A DNA stretch of 64,000 bases, taken from positions 124,001-188,000 of the forward strand of contig DVDT01000005.1 of the NCBI GenBank assembly GCA_015296085.1. Direction: 5' to 3'. This DNA is from Trichormus sp. M33_DOE_039. Lineage in GTDB: Bacteria > Cyanobacteriota > Cyanobacteriia > Cyanobacteriales > Nostocaceae. The position numbers and the translations under genes are program-made. The notes beneath the pieces are model-generated. The model was not told where the DNA came from and made no database searches. It saw only the letters and a program-made list of their open reading frames with translations. Below, piece after piece: positions 62,292-64,000 of the stretch; within the stretch, counting starts at the first letter, position 1, and each line of letters starts with the position of its first letter.

Positions 62292-62579
62292 ACCCTAATT
62301 CTTTTGATCAATAGTCAATGGTCATTAGTCATTAGTCAATGGTCATTAGTCAGTACGGGCGGGTTCTGTGAGATGTTCATGGGGAAAACAGATATGTTGG
62401 TTAAACCCGCCCGTACAAAAGTCATTAGTCATTCTCTCACCTATTCCCTGTCACCTGTCCCCATAGATCCCCCTAGGCGTTATCTTAAAAAATAGTAGAC
62501 GGGCGTAATTATATATCCAGCCCTGGTTGCCTAATTCAGCACACCTAACGATAAATAGTAGCTTGCAAGGTGCTTTTTG
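62292..62579. other. Repeat-rich intergenic region upstream of the PSI factor gene
   Basis: 288 bp with TCATTAG heptamers (62308-62350 and 62421-62430) on both sides of the palindrome-ended repeat. The last 90 bp carry no repeat and should hold the promoter. No gene seen. Confidence 0.55.
62353..62416 (+). repeat. 64-bp stem-ended repeat, copy A
   Basis: Perfect 13-bp ends GTACGGGCGGGTT and AACCCGCCCGTAC around an AT-rich interior (GAGATGTTCATGGGGAAAAC). Copy B, reversed, is at 63259-63320. Both lie among TGACTAA heptamers. Confidence 0.88.
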
Positions 62580-63167
62580 ATGACTAGTATCAAGTTTCCT
62601 GTTTTACATAAAAAAATTGCTGACTGGCGATGGTTGGTTTCCAAATGTCTGTCATTGCTGATTTGTTTGTTAATTGTTGGTACACAGCCAGCTTGGGCAG
62701 GTATTAACGATGATAATTATGATGGCAATATGTTTGTGGTTTATGCGGGTAATGGTTCGCTAGTACCTCCTAGACAGACCCTTGCCCAATCTTTAGCGGA
62801 ACATAAACCGACGGTATTGGCTTTTTATCTAGATGATAGCCGTGATTGTAAGGAGTATGCGATCGTTATTTCACGGATACAAGAATTTTACGGTCAAGCT
62901 GCTGAGATTATGCCAATTAGTGTTGATACTATTCCCACCCAAAAAAGCGACGACCCCACACAACCCAGATACTACTACACTGGAGGCGTGCCTCAAGTTG
63001 TAGTGTTGAACCAGTCAGGTAAAGTAGTTTTAAATAAACAGGGTCAAGTGCCTTTTGAAGAGATAGATGATACACTGCGAGAAGTGTTTGATTTATTACC
63101 ACGAACCGAATCAGTGCAGTTGAAGCGGCGATCCTTCAATGAGTTCAGTAGTGAGTTAGCTAAATAA
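62580..63167 (+). CDS. Thioredoxin-like thylakoid photosystem I accumulation factor
   Basis: 195 aa from the ATG at 62580, one codon after a TTG. A hydrophobic N-terminus ending in QPAWAG (to about residue 40) is a signal peptide or anchor. The body is a thioredoxin-like fold without a CxxC: VLAFYLDDSRDCKEYAIVIS stands at the usual active-site place with a single Cys, and the cis-Pro is in GGVPQVVVL. The set and the neighbourhood of the sequence fit the family annotated as thylakoid membrane PSI accumulation factor, needed for PSI levels; I rely on memory for that name. It lies alone, between two copies of the 60-bp repeat. Confidence 0.82.
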   Translation: MTSIKFPVLHKKIADWRWLVSKCLSLLICLLIVGTQPAWAGINDDNYDGNMFVVYAGNGSLVPPRQTLAQSLAEHKPTVLAFYLDDSRDCKEYAIVISRIQEFYGQAAEIMPISVDTIPTQKSDDPTQPRYYYTGGVPQVVVLNQSGKVVLNKQGQVPFEEIDDTLREVFDLLPRTESVQLKRRSFNEFSSELAK

Positions 63168-63173
63168 CCGTCG

Positions 63174-63196
63174 GGGTAGACCAAATTGGTCTGCCC
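63174..63196 (+). terminator. Terminator downstream of the PSI factor gene
   Basis: GGGTAGACCAA and TTGGTCTGCCC pair over 11 positions with one G-T pair. TAAATTTTAG follows. It starts seven bases after the stop. Confidence 0.7.
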
Positions 63197-63258
63197 TAAA
63201 TTTTAGTGCCATCTGTTACTGCATTCTTCATCCTGTAAAAGCTAATGTTGAGATTTAG

Positions 63259-63320
63259 TAGGGGTGGGTTTAACCAACATATCTGTTTTCCTCATGAACA
63301 TGTCACAGAACCCACCCCTA
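63259..63320 (-). repeat. 62-bp stem-ended repeat, copy B
   Basis: Perfect 12-bp ends TAGGGGTGGGTT and AACCCACCCCTA. The interior is the reverse complement of copy A. Two arm positions differ from copy A and pairing is kept in both. Confidence 0.88.
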
Positions 63321-63356
63321 ATGACTAATGACCAATGACTAGTAGAGTGGTTGCTG

Positions 63357-63965
63357 ATGTCAAAGGTTTATACTACTGATGAACTAATTCAAATTCTGGC
63401 AGCTGAACGCCAAGCTTGCCTCAAAGGAGAGCGTCTAAAATTAGAAGTTACTGTATCTGGTAATCCTTTAATTGACCAGTTTATCAGAACGGATGGGCTA
63501 CAGAAATTTACTGCCTATCAAGATTTTAAAGATGCGATTCACAATTATCAGCGAGAATATGAAGTTTCTGGGATTGTTTGGCGCGAGATGACAGTTAAAG
63601 GTAAAACATTGCGTTATCCAGAAGTAGATAATCAATTAATTGCCCTAGCCAGTGATTTGCAAATCATCAGATCAGCGAAAAATTCCATATTAAATTTTTG
63701 GTATGATGTCACGGCACAGATGGATTTGTATTTAAGTTTTAATAACAGTAAACAATATCAAAAAATTACAATATCTGATGTAGCAAGAATCGCCCAAATT
63801 ACTGAATGGGCTGGTTTGTGGAAGTGGGAAAATACTAACTTTTTAGAAATGATTTTACAGATGGGATGGGGGAAGCCAGAGGAAGCCAGTTACAAACGTG
63901 GTAGACCAAAATCAGGAAGTGAGTTTATTCATGCTGTCAATCCTGGTCATCAGCCGATTGGTTGA
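63357..63965 (+). CDS. Conserved hypothetical protein
   Basis: 202 aa from the ATG at 63357, two codons after a TTG. No signal peptide or membrane helix. The N-terminus TTDELIQILAAERQACLKGE is helical and the middle is mixed; a Lys/Arg/Gly stretch (YKRGRPKSGSEF) near the end recalls an AT-hook-like basic patch. I recognise no domain. Similar proteins are common in Nostoc genomes as far as I recall, without a known role. A TGACTAA heptamer array lies just upstream. Confidence 0.68.
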   Translation: MSKVYTTDELIQILAAERQACLKGERLKLEVTVSGNPLIDQFIRTDGLQKFTAYQDFKDAIHNYQREYEVSGIVWREMTVKGKTLRYPEVDNQLIALASDLQIIRSAKNSILNFWYDVTAQMDLYLSFNNSKQYQKITISDVARIAQITEWAGLWKWENTNFLEMILQMGWGKPEEASYKRGRPKSGSEFIHAVNPGHQPIG

Positions 63966-64000
63966 TTACCAGGATTGATGGATTTTTTGAAAGAGCGATC

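Overview
The window looks like chromosome of a filamentous, heterocyst-forming cyanobacterium of the Nostoc/Anabaena group. The evidence is the many HIP1 octamers (GCGATCGC) in genes on both strands, the short tandem heptamer-like repeats (STRR) typical of that group, a light-dependent protochlorophyllide reductase, an Anabaena sensory rhodopsin transducer, a photosystem I accumulation factor, an RRM protein with a glycine-rich tail and a giant HstK-type kinase. I saw no tRNA, rRNA, CRISPR array, phage or intact transposase gene.

Layout. 0-3 kb: small membrane and stress genes (GNAT, phosphodiester glycosidase, pentapeptide-repeat membrane protein, cyclic-nucleotide-binding protein). 3.4-7.0 kb: a 1179-aa WD40-GTPase-zinc ribbon-tandem TIR protein that resembles a defence or cell-death receptor. 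7.4-9.9 kb: a three-gene operon that I consider the best candidate for an undescribed system. It encodes a TIGR04222-type membrane protein with a nine-cysteine Ser/Gly tail, a DUF692/MNIO iron enzyme and a small partner protein. 9.9-14 kb: a MocR-type regulator divergent from a PNPOx-like gene, then threonine synthase. 14.2-18.3 kb: a 9 x 21-bp tandem array, an NB-ARC/TPR protein with nearly identical TPR units, a small membrane protein whose coding region contains a dispersed repeat, and a coiled-coil protein. 18.5-19.3 kb: an intact rhodopsin transducer gene directly behind what reads as an internally deleted rhodopsin gene. 19.4-28.5 kb: P-type ATPase, DUF389 protein, SDR, YihY-like protein, DUF4112 protein, alpha/beta hydrolase and POR.

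28.7-46.6 kb is one minus-strand exopolysaccharide cluster of Wzx/Wzy type. It holds a FlaA1/CapD-like dehydratase, flippase, polymerase, three glycosyltransferases and the relic of a fourth, a secreted beta-helix protein, a priming sugar transferase, WbqC, a PIG-L deacetylase, an acyltransferase-fold protein, a PLP aminotransferase and a Wzc-like tyrosine autokinase. Together these can build, modify, flip, polymerise and export one surface glycan.

47.4-64 kb: a LivF-like ATPase, a D,D-carboxypeptidase, the RNA-binding protein, MsrB, a FUSC-type membrane protein, the 1933-aa Ser/Thr-His kinase, the MurT/GatD peptidoglycan amidation pair, the PSI accumulation factor and a conserved hypothetical. 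The intergenic DNA is rich in nested mobile repeats: several families are inserted into one another, and for some the empty site is visible elsewhere in the window. All identifications rest on reading the sequence and on memory of the families; no database search was run.
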